Source: Halomonas jincaotanensis (GTDB lineage: Bacteria; Pseudomonadota; Gammaproteobacteria; Pseudomonadales; Halomonadaceae). Taken from it: DNA of 64,000 nt. Where the stretch lies: contig NZ_JAHCLU010000010.1 of the NCBI RefSeq assembly GCF_018448785.1, positions 37,244-101,243 on the forward strand, read 5' to 3'. Each line of letters opens with the position of its first letter. The first letter of the stretch is position 1. Of the stretch, positions 56,221 through 64,000 are shown in pieces. Below the pieces are notes generated by a model. The model made no database searches. It had not been told where the DNA came from and saw nothing but the letters and a program-made list of their open reading frames with translations. The position numbers were made by a program, and so were the translations under genes.

Positions 56221-56850
56221 TCAACGAGTGCCGAAGATCTTGTCCCCGGCATCGCCCAGTCCCGGAACGATATAGCCATTCTCATCGAGATGGTCATCCA
56301 CCCCGGCGGTGTAGATCTCGATATCCGGGTAGGCTTCCTGCACCCGCTTGATGCCTTCCGGCGCAGCCACCAGCACAATCACCCTCATGAGTTTGCAGCC
56401 CCGCTCATGCAACATGTCCAGTGTCGCCACCATGGTACCCCCAGTCGCCAGCATCGGGTCGATGACAATGGCCATGCGCTCGTCCAGCTCCCCTGCGAAC
56501 TTGGCGAAATACGGTACCGGCTCCAAGGTCTGCTCGTCACGGTACAGTCCCACGACACTGACACGCGCGCTGGGTATGAGATCGGTGACGCCATCGAGCA
56601 TACCGAGCCCCGCCCGCAGGATCGGCACGATGGTGACCTTCTTGCCTTTCAACAGCTGCACCGGAATCGGCACACCGCTCCAGCCATTGATCTCCTGCTC
56701 CTGCAGTTCCAGATCCTTGGTCGCCTCATAGGTCAGCAGTTTAGCCAACTCGCCGGCCAGCTCACGAAAACTCTTGGTGCTGATCCCGGCTTCACGCATT
56801 AGACCCAGCTTATGCTGGACCAGGGGATGCTTGATGGCATGGACGCTCAT
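56221..56850 (-). CDS. upp: Uracil phosphoribosyltransferase
   Basis: 209 residues, standard length. Makes UMP from uracil and [23 protein letters not shown] at the N-terminus, [12 protein letters not shown], the PRPP loop [12 protein letters not shown], and the C-terminal [26 protein letters not shown] uracil site. Start with AAGAGGTCC. Upstream of uraA. Confidence 0.96.
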   Translation of the reverse strand: MSVHAIKHPLVQHKLGLMREAGISTKSFRELAGELAKLLTYEATKDLELQEQEINGWSGVPIPVQLLKGKKVTIVPILRAGLGMLDGVTDLIPSARVSVVGLYRDEQTLEPVPYFAKFAGELDERMAIVIDPMLATGGTMVATLDMLHERGCKLMRVIVLVAAPEGIKRVQEAYPDIEIYTAGVDDHLDENGYIVPGLGDAGDKIFGTR

Positions 56851-56956
56851 GGTCGGACCTCTTGGAAGACAGAACGGAAGGGGCGGTGGATGAGTCAGTC
56901 GCCCATGGAGCCAGGCAACAATTTGAGCGACATTCTACCCGTATCGTCGGTCCAGG

Positions 56957-57655
56957 TTAAGGCACGTTGGCGTCGGGGTTGGCGGGCAATTGCCAATCGA
57001 TAGGCGACCGGCCCTGCTGCTCGAGAAAGGCGTTAGCTTGCGAGAAGTGGTGGTTGCCGAAAAAGCCGCGATGTGCCGAAAGCGGAGAAGGATGCGGCGA
57101 CTCCAACACCAGATGGCGAGAGGTATCGACCAGGGCCTTTTTCTTGCGCGCAGGACTTCCCCACAACAGAAATACCGATGGTTTTGCATGCTCGTTGACC
57201 GTTGCGATGGCGCGATCGGTGAAGGTTTCCCAGCCCTTGCCACGATGCGAGCCGGCGTTGCCTCGCTCGACGGTCAGTGACGTATTGAGCAGCAGCACGC
57301 CCTGACGGGCCCAGTATTCGAGATTGCCGTGATTCACGGGTTCGACGCCAAGATCGGCGGCCAACTCCTTGTAGATATTGACCAGCGATGGCGGTACCGG
57401 CACCTCGGGGCGCACTGAGAAACACAGCCCATGGGCCTGTTTGGGGCCGTGATAGGGATCCTGCCCCAGTATCACCACCTTGACCTGATCCAGCGGTGTC
57501 AGCTCGAAAGCCCGAAACCAGTCGGACGAATGCGGGTAGATAATCTTGTGGGCAGATTTCTCGGCGGACAGGAAGTCACGCAGCGACTGCATGTAGGGCT
57601 TTTCGAACTCGGCGCCGAGCCACATCTGCCAGCTGTCGGGGAGCGGACTGTTCAT
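56957..57655 (-). CDS. ung: Uracil-DNA glycosylase
   Basis: 232 residues. Removes uracil from DNA. Catalytic Asp66 in [20 protein letters not shown], uracil-recognition [18 protein letters not shown], and the minor-groove loop [21 protein letters not shown]. Located between apt and upp, 61 bp after apt; co-transcription with salvage genes is plausible. Confidence 0.96.
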   Translation of the reverse strand: MNSPLPDSWQMWLGAEFEKPYMQSLRDFLSAEKSAHKIIYPHSSDWFRAFELTPLDQVKVVILGQDPYHGPKQAHGLCFSVRPEVPVPPSLVNIYKELAADLGVEPVNHGNLEYWARQGVLLLNTSLTVERGNAGSHRGKGWETFTDRAIATVNEHAKPSVFLLWGSPARKKKALVDTSRHLVLESPHPSPLSAHRGFFGNHHFSQANAFLEQQGRSPIDWQLPANPDANVP

Positions 57656-57716
57656 GATTCAACGCCTCGCTTGATTGACCGGCGGCGGGCCTTTGGAGCT
57701 GTTCGCAGCGGTTGGG

Positions 57717-58262
57717 TCACTCGTTTTCGGTGAAGGAACAGACCGCGAAAACGCCGTAGCCAGCTTCCTTGATGCGCTGGGAGCCGCCCAAGTCCGGTAA
57801 ATCGACGACGGTAGAGGTTTCCACCACCTGCCCACCGCTGCGGGTGATGAGCTTGGCGGCCGCCAGCATGGTGCCGCCGGTCGCGATCAGGTCATCGACG
57901 ATTAGGATGCGATCGCCTTCCCGGAAGGCGTCGGAATGCAGCTCCACCTCGGCTTGCCCGTATTCCAGCGTGTAGGTCTCACTGATGGTCTTGAAAGGCA
58001 GCTTGCCCTTCTTGCGTACCGGCACAAAGCTGCAGTTCAACTCATAGGCCAGTGGGGCACCGACGATGAAGCCACGAGCGTCGATGGCGGCGATCGCGTC
58101 CAACTCCATGTCCTGGTAGCGATGGACAAAGCTGTCGATCAGTTTGCGAAACGCCGAACTGTTCTGCAGCAGCGGGGTGATGTCGCGAAAGTTGACGCCC
58201 GGCTGAGGCCAGTCGGGAACGGTACGGATCACGGTCTTGATATAGTCGCCGTAGATGCTCAT
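57717..58262 (-). CDS. apt: Adenine phosphoribosyltransferase
   Basis: 181 residues. Makes AMP from adenine and [49 protein letters not shown] and the PRPP loop [14 protein letters not shown] are present. ATG at 58262 is used; a TTG one codon earlier is unlikely. Lies 39 bp after a purine permease gene. Confidence 0.95.
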   Translation of the reverse strand: MSIYGDYIKTVIRTVPDWPQPGVNFRDITPLLQNSSAFRKLIDSFVHRYQDMELDAIAAIDARGFIVGAPLAYELNCSFVPVRKKGKLPFKTISETYTLEYGQAEVELHSDAFREGDRILIVDDLIATGGTMLAAAKLITRSGGQVVETSTVVDLPDLGGSQRIKEAGYGVFAVCSFTENE

Positions 58263-58301
58263 CAATACGAGTCTCGGTGAGTGAATGCAGACGATGCAGG
58301 A

Positions 58302-59606
58302 TCAGTCGAGGAATAAAAACTTGGCGGCAAACAGCAATGCCAGCAACACCACCGCAGGGTTGAGGTCCTGGAAGCGACCGGATAGTGCCTTGATGGCAGC
58401 ATAGCTGATGAAGCCCAGCGCGATGCCCTCGGCGATGGAAAAGGTCAGCGGCATGGCCAGGGCGGCAATCAGCACAGGGGCGGCGTCAGTAGGATCGTCC
58501 CAGTTGGCGTGAGCCAGGCTGCCTGCCATCAGCACTGCCACATAGAGTAACGCCCCGGCCGTCGCATAGGCGGGGATCGACCCGGCCAGCGGCGCAAAAA
58601 ACAGGCTGATCAGAAACAACACGGCGACCACCACGGCGGTCAGCCCGGTGCGCCCTCCCGAGGCAATGCCGGCGGTGGACTCGATATAACTCGTGGTGGT
58701 GGAAGTGCCAAGCACTGCGCCCGCCATCGATGCACCGCTGTCGGCCATCATTGCACGACCCAATCGCGGCAGTTTGCCATCCTTGTCGAGCAGGTTTCCC
58801 TTGTGGGCAACCCCCACCAGTGTGCCGGAGGTATCGAACAGGTCGACGAACAAAAAGGCGAAAATCACGCTGAGCATCGCCACGTCCAGCGCCCCAACCA
58901 GGTCCATGGCCATGAAGGTCGGCCCGATAGACGGCGGCATGGACATGAAGCCGGCAAATTCATTGTGGCCGAAGAGCATCGCCAGCAAGGTGACACCGAG
59001 GATGCCGATCATTACCGCGCCGGTCACCTTGAGATACGCCAGCGCCGTGATCACGAAGAAGCCCAGCAGGGCGTACAGAGCCGCGGGCTCTGAAAGGTCG
59101 CCGAGCGCCACGTAGGTCGCCTCGTTGGCAACCACGATGCCGGCATTCTGCAGGGCAATCATGGCCAGGAAAAGACCGATACCGGCGGCAATGCCAAGGC
59201 GTAGCGAGAGGGGAATCGAGTTAATGATCCACTCGCGAATCTTGAAAATACTGAGCAGGAAGAAACAGAAGCCGGAGAGGAAGACTGCGCCCAAGGCTGC
59301 CTCCCACGTATAGCCCATGCCCAGCACGACGCCATAGGTAAAGAAGGCATTAAGGCCCATCCCGGGGGCCTGGGCGATAGGATAATTGGCCCATAGCCCC
59401 ATGATCAGACAGCCCACCGCCGCCGCCAGGCAAGTGGCGACAAACACCGCCCCATAATCCATTCCTGCCTGGGACAAGATGCTCGGGTTGACGAAGATGA
59501 TGTAAGCCATGGTCAGGAAGGTCGTAATCCCTGCGATGACCTCCGTCTTTACGTTGGTATGGTGCTCGGTCAGCTTGAAATGATTGTCGATCAGGCGTTT
59601 CAGCAT
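58302..59606 (-). CDS. Purine (adenine/guanine/hypoxanthine) permease, AzgA-type NCS2 family
   Basis: 434 residues, about fourteen helices. TEVIAGITTFLTMAYIIFVNP at the N-terminus, PIAQAPGMGLNAFFTYGV, and DLFDTSGTLVGVAHKG are hallmarks of the AzgA/GhxP/PurP branch that imports adenine, guanine or hypoxanthine. Just upstream of apt, consistent with adenine uptake. ATG at 59606 with an AGGAA site; exact purine preference unknown. Confidence 0.9.
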   Translation of the reverse strand: MLKRLIDNHFKLTEHHTNVKTEVIAGITTFLTMAYIIFVNPSILSQAGMDYGAVFVATCLAAAVGCLIMGLWANYPIAQAPGMGLNAFFTYGVVLGMGYTWEAALGAVFLSGFCFFLLSIFKIREWIINSIPLSLRLGIAAGIGLFLAMIALQNAGIVVANEATYVALGDLSEPAALYALLGFFVITALAYLKVTGAVMIGILGVTLLAMLFGHNEFAGFMSMPPSIGPTFMAMDLVGALDVAMLSVIFAFLFVDLFDTSGTLVGVAHKGNLLDKDGKLPRLGRAMMADSGASMAGAVLGTSTTTSYIESTAGIASGGRTGLTAVVVAVLFLISLFFAPLAGSIPAYATAGALLYVAVLMAGSLAHANWDDPTDAAPVLIAALAMPLTFSIAEGIALGFISYAAIKALSGRFQDLNPAVVLLALLFAAKFLFLD

Positions 59607-59807
59607 GGAGGTCGTTCCTGCGCACATGGCCAGTCAAGGCCAATGAGGGGGCGAGAAAAGCCGCCTATGGTAACCAAAGCCCCGCGGGGATGCGAGGCAG
59701 CGAACACCACTGTCAAGCGACACGATAAGACGCTACTAGCCACAAGCAAGCCACAGGCCAGTCTGTCACGATCTGACCATCACAGAACTAACGGAGCGGT
59801 GACTTCA

Positions 59808-60446
59808 TCATTCCGATACGCTGAGGCGTAAGGCCAGTACACGTTCGACCGTCTCGACAATGGCTTGGGTCTGTGGATCGATCTCGATATTGACGCGATC
59901 ACCCGGCTTGCGGTCCGCCAGGACGGTACGGGCCAAGGTCTCGGGAATCAGATTAACGCTGAAACGCGGGCCATGGGCGGCATCGTGCTGACGTACCTCG
60001 CCGATGGTCAAGCTGATGCCATCGACGCCGATATAACCCTTGTCGAACAGGAAATGCCCAAGCTCACGCGGCAGTTCGAACCAGAGGCGTCGATTGTTAG
60101 GGGCTTCATCAATCTCCACCAACTCGGCCATGGCGATCACATGACCCGACATGGCATGCCCACCGATCTCGTCGCCGAAGCGTGCTGCCCGCTCGATATT
60201 GACGCGATCGCCCACCTTTAATGCCCCAAGATTGGTCACGCGCAGCGTCTCGCGCATCAAGTCGAAGCGGACCCGCTCGCCCTCGAAGGCGGTCACTGTG
60301 AGGCAGACCCCGTTATGGGAAACCGAGGCGCCGGGCGCGAGTCCTGCTCGAAGCGCTTCGGGCATGGCGACAATATGCGTGCGAAACGCCTCAGCCTCCT
60401 CGATGGCCACGATTTCCGCCGTTCCCTGCACGATGCCGGTGAACAT
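59808..60446 (-). CDS. ribE: Riboflavin synthase alpha chain
   Basis: 212 residues. Dismutates 6,7-dimethyl-8-ribityllumazine to riboflavin. Two repeated lumazine-binding domains: MFTGIVQGTAEI...VSHNGVCLTVT and GGHAMSGHVIAMAELVE...GYIGVDGISLTIGEV. Start with GAGGAG. Stand-alone and separated from other rib genes; divergent from metN. No FMN riboswitch seen (the gene symbol ribC is also used). Confidence 0.94.
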   Translation of the reverse strand: MFTGIVQGTAEIVAIEEAEAFRTHIVAMPEALRAGLAPGASVSHNGVCLTVTAFEGERVRFDLMRETLRVTNLGALKVGDRVNIERAARFGDEIGGHAMSGHVIAMAELVEIDEAPNNRRLWFELPRELGHFLFDKGYIGVDGISLTIGEVRQHDAAHGPRFSVNLIPETLARTVLADRKPGDRVNIEIDPQTQAIVETVERVLALRLSVSE

Positions 60447-60525
60447 TGACGCTCCTCACGAATGCGGCAATGCGCCGCTGGGTTGAAACAGAGACAAGGC
60501 AACAGTCTAGAAAAATCTTGCCATG

Positions 60526-60591
60526 TTCGTCCATGCAAGAACCGTCGCCGTTTGGACGAATCTTGACAGCTTTCTGCTTTGGTCGTAGCCT
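60526..60591 (+). promoter_or_regulatory. metN promoter and adjacent inverted repeat
   Basis: TTGACA (60563-60568) and TAGCCT (60586-60591) have a 17-bp spacer, giving a leader of about 55 bases. Immediately upstream a perfect 8-bp inverted repeat ttcgtcca (60526-60533) / tggacgaa (60553-60560) could bind a regulator. No MetJ box or SAM riboswitch is recognisable. Confidence 0.5.
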
Positions 60592-60652
60592 TCGCGCACA
60601 TTTGACGGCGCCGATTTGATCCCGAACGACGGGCGCCACTTCGGTTGCTCAC

Positions 60653-61696
60653 ATGATCCGACTTCGCACGGTTTCCAAGACCTATGGCAGCGGCCCGTCG
60701 GCCGTCACTGCCCTCAACAACGTTGACCTGCATGTCCCGAAAGGCCAGATCCATGGTGTGATCGGCCTCTCGGGGGCGGGTAAATCGACACTGATCCGCT
60801 GCGTGAACCTGCTCGAGCGCCCTACCCAAGGCGTCGTCAGCGTCGATGGCCAGGAGCTTACCGGACTTTCCGGGACGGCGCTGAATCAGGCGCGACACCG
60901 CATTGGCATGATTTTCCAGCATTTCAATCTGCTGACCAACCGCACGGTGTTCCGCAATGTCGCTTTGCCCCTGGAGTTGATGGGCATGCCGCGCGGAGAA
61001 ATCCGCGATCGAGTCGACCCTCTGCTCAAGATGGTGGGGCTGGACGACAAGACAGACCAGTATCCGGCGCAGCTTTCGGGCGGCCAGAAGCAGCGCGTGG
61101 CGATTGCCAGAGCGCTGGCCAGCCGGCCCAAGGTGCTGTTGTGCGATGAGGCCACCTCGGCGCTCGACCCGCAGACCACCGGCTCCATTCTGGCGCTGCT
61201 TCGCGATATCAATCGCCAGCTTGGCCTGACCATTCTTCTCATTACCCACGAGATGGAAGTCGTCAAGTCGATCTGCCATTGCGTCAGCCTGATCTCCGCC
61301 GGCGCGCTGGTCGAAGAGGCCGATGTCGGCGACTTCTTCACCGCGCCGCGTACCAAGCTGGGCCGCCGCTTTCTCAATGACTTTCTGGAACTCGAGCCTC
61401 CCCGGGCGCTGATCGAACGCCTCGAAGCGTCTCCCGGCGAACACAGCCACCCGGTCGTGCGCCTCGCCTTTTCAGGGGATGCCGTCTCAACGCCCCTTAT
61501 TTCGCGACTCGCCAGAGAATGTGGCGTTGACGTCAGCATTCTCCAGGCCAAGGTAGAGTCGATACAGGATCGAACGCTTGGGCTGATGATCGCAGAGCTG
61601 ATGGGACCTGCGGAAAAGACCCGTGAAGCCATCGAGTATCTGGAAGATCACAACCTGAACGTGGAGGTGCTTGGCCATGTCCAACGCGATGCTTGA
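60653..61696 (+). CDS. metN: Methionine import ATP-binding protein MetN
   Basis: 347-residue ABC ATPase. Walker A GLSGAGKST, signature LSGGQKQRVAIARAL, Walker B VLLCDEATSALD, H-loop THEMEVV, then a C-terminal NIL/ACT-like domain from about residue 265 that senses methionine and inhibits transport. Operon metN-metI-metQ; metI begins inside the metN 3' end. Confidence 0.95.
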   Translation: MIRLRTVSKTYGSGPSAVTALNNVDLHVPKGQIHGVIGLSGAGKSTLIRCVNLLERPTQGVVSVDGQELTGLSGTALNQARHRIGMIFQHFNLLTNRTVFRNVALPLELMGMPRGEIRDRVDPLLKMVGLDDKTDQYPAQLSGGQKQRVAIARALASRPKVLLCDEATSALDPQTTGSILALLRDINRQLGLTILLITHEMEVVKSICHCVSLISAGALVEEADVGDFFTAPRTKLGRRFLNDFLELEPPRALIERLEASPGEHSHPVVRLAFSGDAVSTPLISRLARECGVDVSILQAKVESIQDRTLGLMIAELMGPAEKTREAIEYLEDHNLNVEVLGHVQRDA

Positions 61697-62330
61697 GCTG
61701 ATTCTTGAAGCCACCCTGGACACACTGTACATGGTGGCACTGTCAGGCGTGATTTCAGCCTTGGTCGGCATACCGCTAGGGGTGTTGCTCTATGTTACCC
61801 GTCCGCGGCAGGTCATGGCCCATCCGCTGCTTAACCGCAGCCTGGGCATCATCACCAATATCGGGCGCTCGATCCCTTTCATCATCCTGATGGTGGCGAT
61901 CATTCCCTTCACCCGCATGCTGGTGGGCACGTCGATCGGTACCAACGCCGCCGCTGTGCCATTGACCATCGCTGCCATCCCCTTTGTGGCACGCCTCGTC
62001 GAAGGTGCGCTCAACGAGATACCGCCTGGGCTGGTCGAGGCGGCTCAATCCATGGGGGCGACGCCATGGCAGGTCATCACCAAGGTTCTGTTGCCAGAAG
62101 CTCGCGGCGGCATCTTCACCGCCCTCACAGTGACGGCCGTCACCCTGGTCAGTTACTCGGCCATGGCCGGTGCAGTAGGCGGAGGAGGCCTGGGAGACCT
62201 GGGCATCCGTTATGGCTATAACCGCTTCAACCCCACTGTCATGTTGATCACGGTCGTGGTCCTGATCGTGATGGTGCAGGGCTTTCAAAGCCTGGGGGAT
62301 TACCTGGTGCGCAAGAGCGATCACAAGTGA
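61677..62330 (+). CDS. metI: Methionine ABC transporter permease MetI
   Basis: 217 residues, same length as E. coli MetI, five membrane helices. The EAA coupling motif is IPPGLVEAAQSMGATPWQVI. ATG at 61677 follows a GGAGG within metN and overlaps it by 20 bases, indicating translational coupling. A TTG two codons earlier is unlikely. Confidence 0.94.
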   Translation: MSNAMLELILEATLDTLYMVALSGVISALVGIPLGVLLYVTRPRQVMAHPLLNRSLGIITNIGRSIPFIILMVAIIPFTRMLVGTSIGTNAAAVPLTIAAIPFVARLVEGALNEIPPGLVEAAQSMGATPWQVITKVLLPEARGGIFTALTVTAVTLVSYSAMAGAVGGGGLGDLGIRYGYNRFNPTVMLITVVVLIVMVQGFQSLGDYLVRKSDHK

Positions 62331-62428
62331 CCAATGCCTTTAATAACTAAAAAGAATTACAGATTTTATCTTTATTCCTTTAGCATGCTTGGCGGTGATT
62401 CACGATTCTCAAGAAGGAGACACTCGAG

Positions 62429-63223
62429 ATGCGCAAGACGCTGATTGGCACCCTGACCGCAGCCACCCTCACCGTAACTGCCGGAGCAACACTCGCCGAC
62501 GAGCACGCCATCAAGGTAGGCACTGTGGCGGGGCCCGAAACCGAGGTCATGCAGGTCGCTGTGGATATCGCCGAGCGCGAGTATGGTCTCGAAGTCGAGG
62601 TCATCGAATTCACCGACTACGTGACGCCCAATGCCGCGCTGGCCGATGGCAGCCTCGATGCCAATGCCTACCAGCACGAGCCCTACATGCGCTCGATGGT
62701 CGAGGACCGCGGCTATGATTTCGCGGTCGCCGGCTATACGTTCGTCTACCCGATCGGTGCCTATTCCGAAAAATACGATAGCGTTGACGCCTTGCCGGAA
62801 GGCGCCATCATCGCCCTGCCTAATGATCCTTCCAACGAGGGACGCGCGCTGATCCTGATGCACAATGAAGACCTGATCACGCTGGACGACCCCGAGAACC
62901 TCGAGGCGACCCCCAACGATATCGTCGAGAACCCGCACGACTTCGACTTCCGCGAGATCGAAGCGGCGCAGCTGCCTCGCGTGCTGCCCGATGTCGACAT
63001 GGCCTTCATCAACAACACCTTCGCCCAGCCCGCCGGCTTGAGCCTCGACGACGCGCTGATCAAGGAAGGCCCCGAATCGCCCTACGTGAACCTGATCGTG
63101 GTTCGTGACGGTGACGAGAATCGCGAGGCCATTCGGCAACTGGTCGATGCATACCAGAGCGAAGAAGTCGAAGCCAAGGCAGACGAACTCTTCGGACCGC
63201 AGGCGGTGCCCGGCTGGAAGTGA
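62429..63223 (+). CDS. metQ: Methionine-binding protein MetQ (NlpA family)
   Basis: 264-residue periplasmic binding protein. IKVGTVAGPETEVMQVA, then DYVTPNAALADGSLDANAYQHEPYM and VDMAFINNTFAQPAGL are typical of MetQ. The signal peptide ends in ATLADEHA with no lipobox cysteine, unlike the usual lipidated MetQ, so it is probably freely periplasmic. AAGGAGAC precedes the ATG; an AT-rich 98-bp gap separates it from metI. Confidence 0.93.
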   Translation: MRKTLIGTLTAATLTVTAGATLADEHAIKVGTVAGPETEVMQVAVDIAEREYGLEVEVIEFTDYVTPNAALADGSLDANAYQHEPYMRSMVEDRGYDFAVAGYTFVYPIGAYSEKYDSVDALPEGAIIALPNDPSNEGRALILMHNEDLITLDDPENLEATPNDIVENPHDFDFREIEAAQLPRVLPDVDMAFINNTFAQPAGLSLDDALIKEGPESPYVNLIVVRDGDENREAIRQLVDAYQSEEVEAKADELFGPQAVPGWK

Positions 63224-63248
63224 TTATCCCTCATTAAGAGATGAACTG

Positions 63249-63274
63249 AGGCCGGCCGCTGCGCCGGCCTTTTT
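63249..63274 (+). terminator. Rho-independent terminator of metNIQ
   Basis: Stem aggccggc / gccggcct, 6-base loop, followed by TTTTTC, 25 bases after the metQ stop. Confidence 0.9.
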
Positions 63275-63309
63275 CGTCCAACCGACCCTTTTCATTCAAG
63301 GAGTCGCCC

Positions 63310-63783
63310 ATGACACCGGACTATCCCTTGCTCGCCCGCCAGCTTCACGCCCTGCTCGACACGCGCGACTGGCTGACCAACAGCGCCCAGACCTGCGCTT
63401 TTATCATGCAGGAGGTCGGCGAGCTTAATTGGGTCGGCTTTTACCTGCATCGCCAGCCCAACATTCTCAGCCTCGGGCCCTTCCAGGGCAAGCCGGCCTG
63501 CCATCCCATCCCTTTCGACAAAGGCGTGTGTGGTACCGCGGCCCGCACTGAAAAGAGTCAGCGTATCGATGACGTGCATGCCGTGGCCGACCATATTGCT
63601 TGCGATAGCGCCTCGAATGCGGAACTGGTCGTCCCGATCATGGTGAAGGGCCATCTATGGGGGGTGCTGGATCTCGACAGCCCAGTGAGGGCACGCTTTA
63701 ACGATGACGACCAGTCGGGTATCGAGGCTCTTGTCAAGGTGTTCATCGACAAGACCGAGCTACCCGAGATTGCGCCATCATAG
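63310..63783 (+). CDS. msrC: Free methionine-(R)-sulfoxide reductase (GAF domain)
   Basis: 157-residue single GAF domain. Three cysteines at 64, 74 and 98 have exactly the spacing (10 and 24) of the redox cysteines of E. coli MsrC, within GKPACHPIPFDKGVCGTAA and ADHIACDSASNAELVVP. Reduces free Met-R-sulfoxide in the cytoplasm via thioredoxin. Placement after the methionine importer suggests recycling of imported oxidised methionine, though a terminator separates them. Confidence 0.93.
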   Translation: MTPDYPLLARQLHALLDTRDWLTNSAQTCAFIMQEVGELNWVGFYLHRQPNILSLGPFQGKPACHPIPFDKGVCGTAARTEKSQRIDDVHAVADHIACDSASNAELVVPIMVKGHLWGVLDLDSPVRARFNDDDQSGIEALVKVFIDKTELPEIAPS

Positions 63784-63805
63784 CAAGACGCCCCCATAGC
63801 AAGAC
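63779..63805. repeat. Direct repeat across the msrC stop codon
   Basis: catagcaagac occurs at 63779-63789 and 63795-63805 without mismatch (16-bp period). The first copy contains the msrC TAG stop. Confidence 0.8.
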
Positions 63806-63819
63806 TAAGGGGGCGTCTT
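63785..63819. terminator. Hairpin between msrC and the tRNA-Val genes
   Basis: Perfect 11-bp arms aagacgccccc / gggggcgtctt with a 13-base loop. It can end msrC (rightward) and the leftward tRNA transcript; neither side has a long T run. Confidence 0.6.
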
Positions 63820-63824
63820 AGAAC

Positions 63825-63901
63825 TGGTAGGACCAGGCGGATTTGAACCGCCGACCTCCACGATGTCAACGTGGCGCTCTAACCAACTGAGCTATGGTCC
63901 T
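63825..63901 (-). tRNA. tRNA-Val (GAC anticodon)
   Basis: 77 nt on the reverse strand including an encoded CCA end. Acceptor AGGACCA / TGGTCCT, D arm GCTCAGTTGGTTAGAGC, anticodon stem CCACG/CGTGG with loop TTGACAT (anticodon GAC), T arm GGCGG-TTCAAAT-CCGCC. Decodes GUC/GUU valine codons. Confidence 0.95.
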
Positions 63902-63924
63902 TCAGGGAACGGTTGCCGGCAAGC

Positions 63925-64000
63925 TGGTAGGACCAGGCGGATTTGAACCGCCGACCTCCACGATGTCAACGTGGCGCTCTAACCAACTGAGCTATGGTCC
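63925..64000 (-). tRNA. tRNA-Val (GAC anticodon), truncated by window end
   Basis: Identical to the preceding tRNA-Val over the 76 bases visible; only the first base lies beyond the window. The two genes are 23 bp apart and probably part of one transcript. Confidence 0.93.

Noticed and set aside
60447..60652. SAM riboswitch or FMN riboswitch in the ribE-metN gap
   Set aside because: Only a short inverted repeat and a promoter are visible, none of the conserved aptamer cores.
60293..61450. 385-codon reverse frame opposite metN running into ribE
   Set aside because: Overlaps two certain genes and carries no motif.
63825..64000. Long direct repeat near the window end as a mobile-element signature
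   Set aside because: Explained fully by two identical tRNA-Val genes; no integrase or att-like duplication is seen.
1..64000. CRISPR arrays, prophage or defence islands
   Set aside because: No regularly spaced repeats, integrases, transposases, restriction or toxin-antitoxin genes were found; repeats present are short tandem duplications.

Overview
The window is ordinary chromosomal DNA of a gammaproteobacterium, most probably a member of the Halomonadaceae (Halomonas or a close relative). This rests on the gene content and protein character rather than any marker gene: a PqiABC operon, a lexA/dinB unit divergent from psrA with nagZ downstream (the Pseudomonas-type order), a divergent ppsA/ppsR pair, acnB, RraA, RhlE, MetNIQ, and acidic GC-rich proteins. 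There is no phage, insertion sequence, plasmid, secretion or CRISPR locus. Coding density is high and most genes have clear Shine-Dalgarno sites.

Layout. 1-9.6 kb: edge of a Na+/Ca2+ exchanger gene, pqiABC lipid-trafficking operon, a helix-hairpin-helix protein, RNA helicase rhlE, an unknown protein, an MFS exporter, type I asparaginase and a DUF2789 protein. 9.6-19.3 kb: SRPBCC protein, tRNA hydroxylation factor trhP, the queC-queE-queD-like-ykgJ operon (queuosine precursor), then on the minus strand miaE followed 30 bp later by a 1302-residue BTAD/pseudo-cyclase/ATPase/TPR regulator. 19.3-27 kb: acnB, rraA, a membrane glycerophosphodiesterase and gamma-glutamyltranspeptidase. 27-32 kb: ppsA and its regulator gene ppsR, separated by an atypical Nramp-like transporter. 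32-40.3 kb: acyl-CoA catabolism: CaiB-type CoA-transferase plus glutaryl-CoA dehydrogenase (lysine/glutarate), then isobutyryl-CoA dehydrogenase, 3-hydroxyisobutyryl-CoA hydrolase and 3-hydroxyisobutyrate dehydrogenase (valine), divergent from a LiuR-like MerR regulator and an acyl-CoA synthetase, with a perfect palindrome between them.

40.3-49 kb: hpt, nagZ, a signal-less YkuD protein and psrA, divergent from lexA-dinB; then a CbiM-like membrane protein, purU, an RNase J and a small H-NS-like AT-hook protein. 49-54 kb: a complete molybdenum-cofactor operon mobA-mobB-moeA-moaC/D-moaE-moaA in which MoaC and MoaD are a single polypeptide. 54-60.5 kb: cupin regulator, uraA, upp, ung, apt, a purine permease (nucleobase salvage) and riboflavin synthase. 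60.5-64 kb: metNIQ methionine importer followed by free-methionine-sulfoxide reductase msrC, then two identical tRNA-Val(GAC) genes, the second cut by the window end.

The most unusual observations are the MoaC-MoaD fusion, the degenerate-cyclase regulator linked to miaE, a QueD-like protein with active-site residues split over two half-domains, a probable cytoplasmic YkuD (ElsL-like) enzyme beside nagZ, and several short tandem duplications that sit at the 3' ends of unrelated genes (queC, miaE, ggt, msrC) or nearby. None amounts to a clearly new multi-gene system; the window otherwise reads as core genome.
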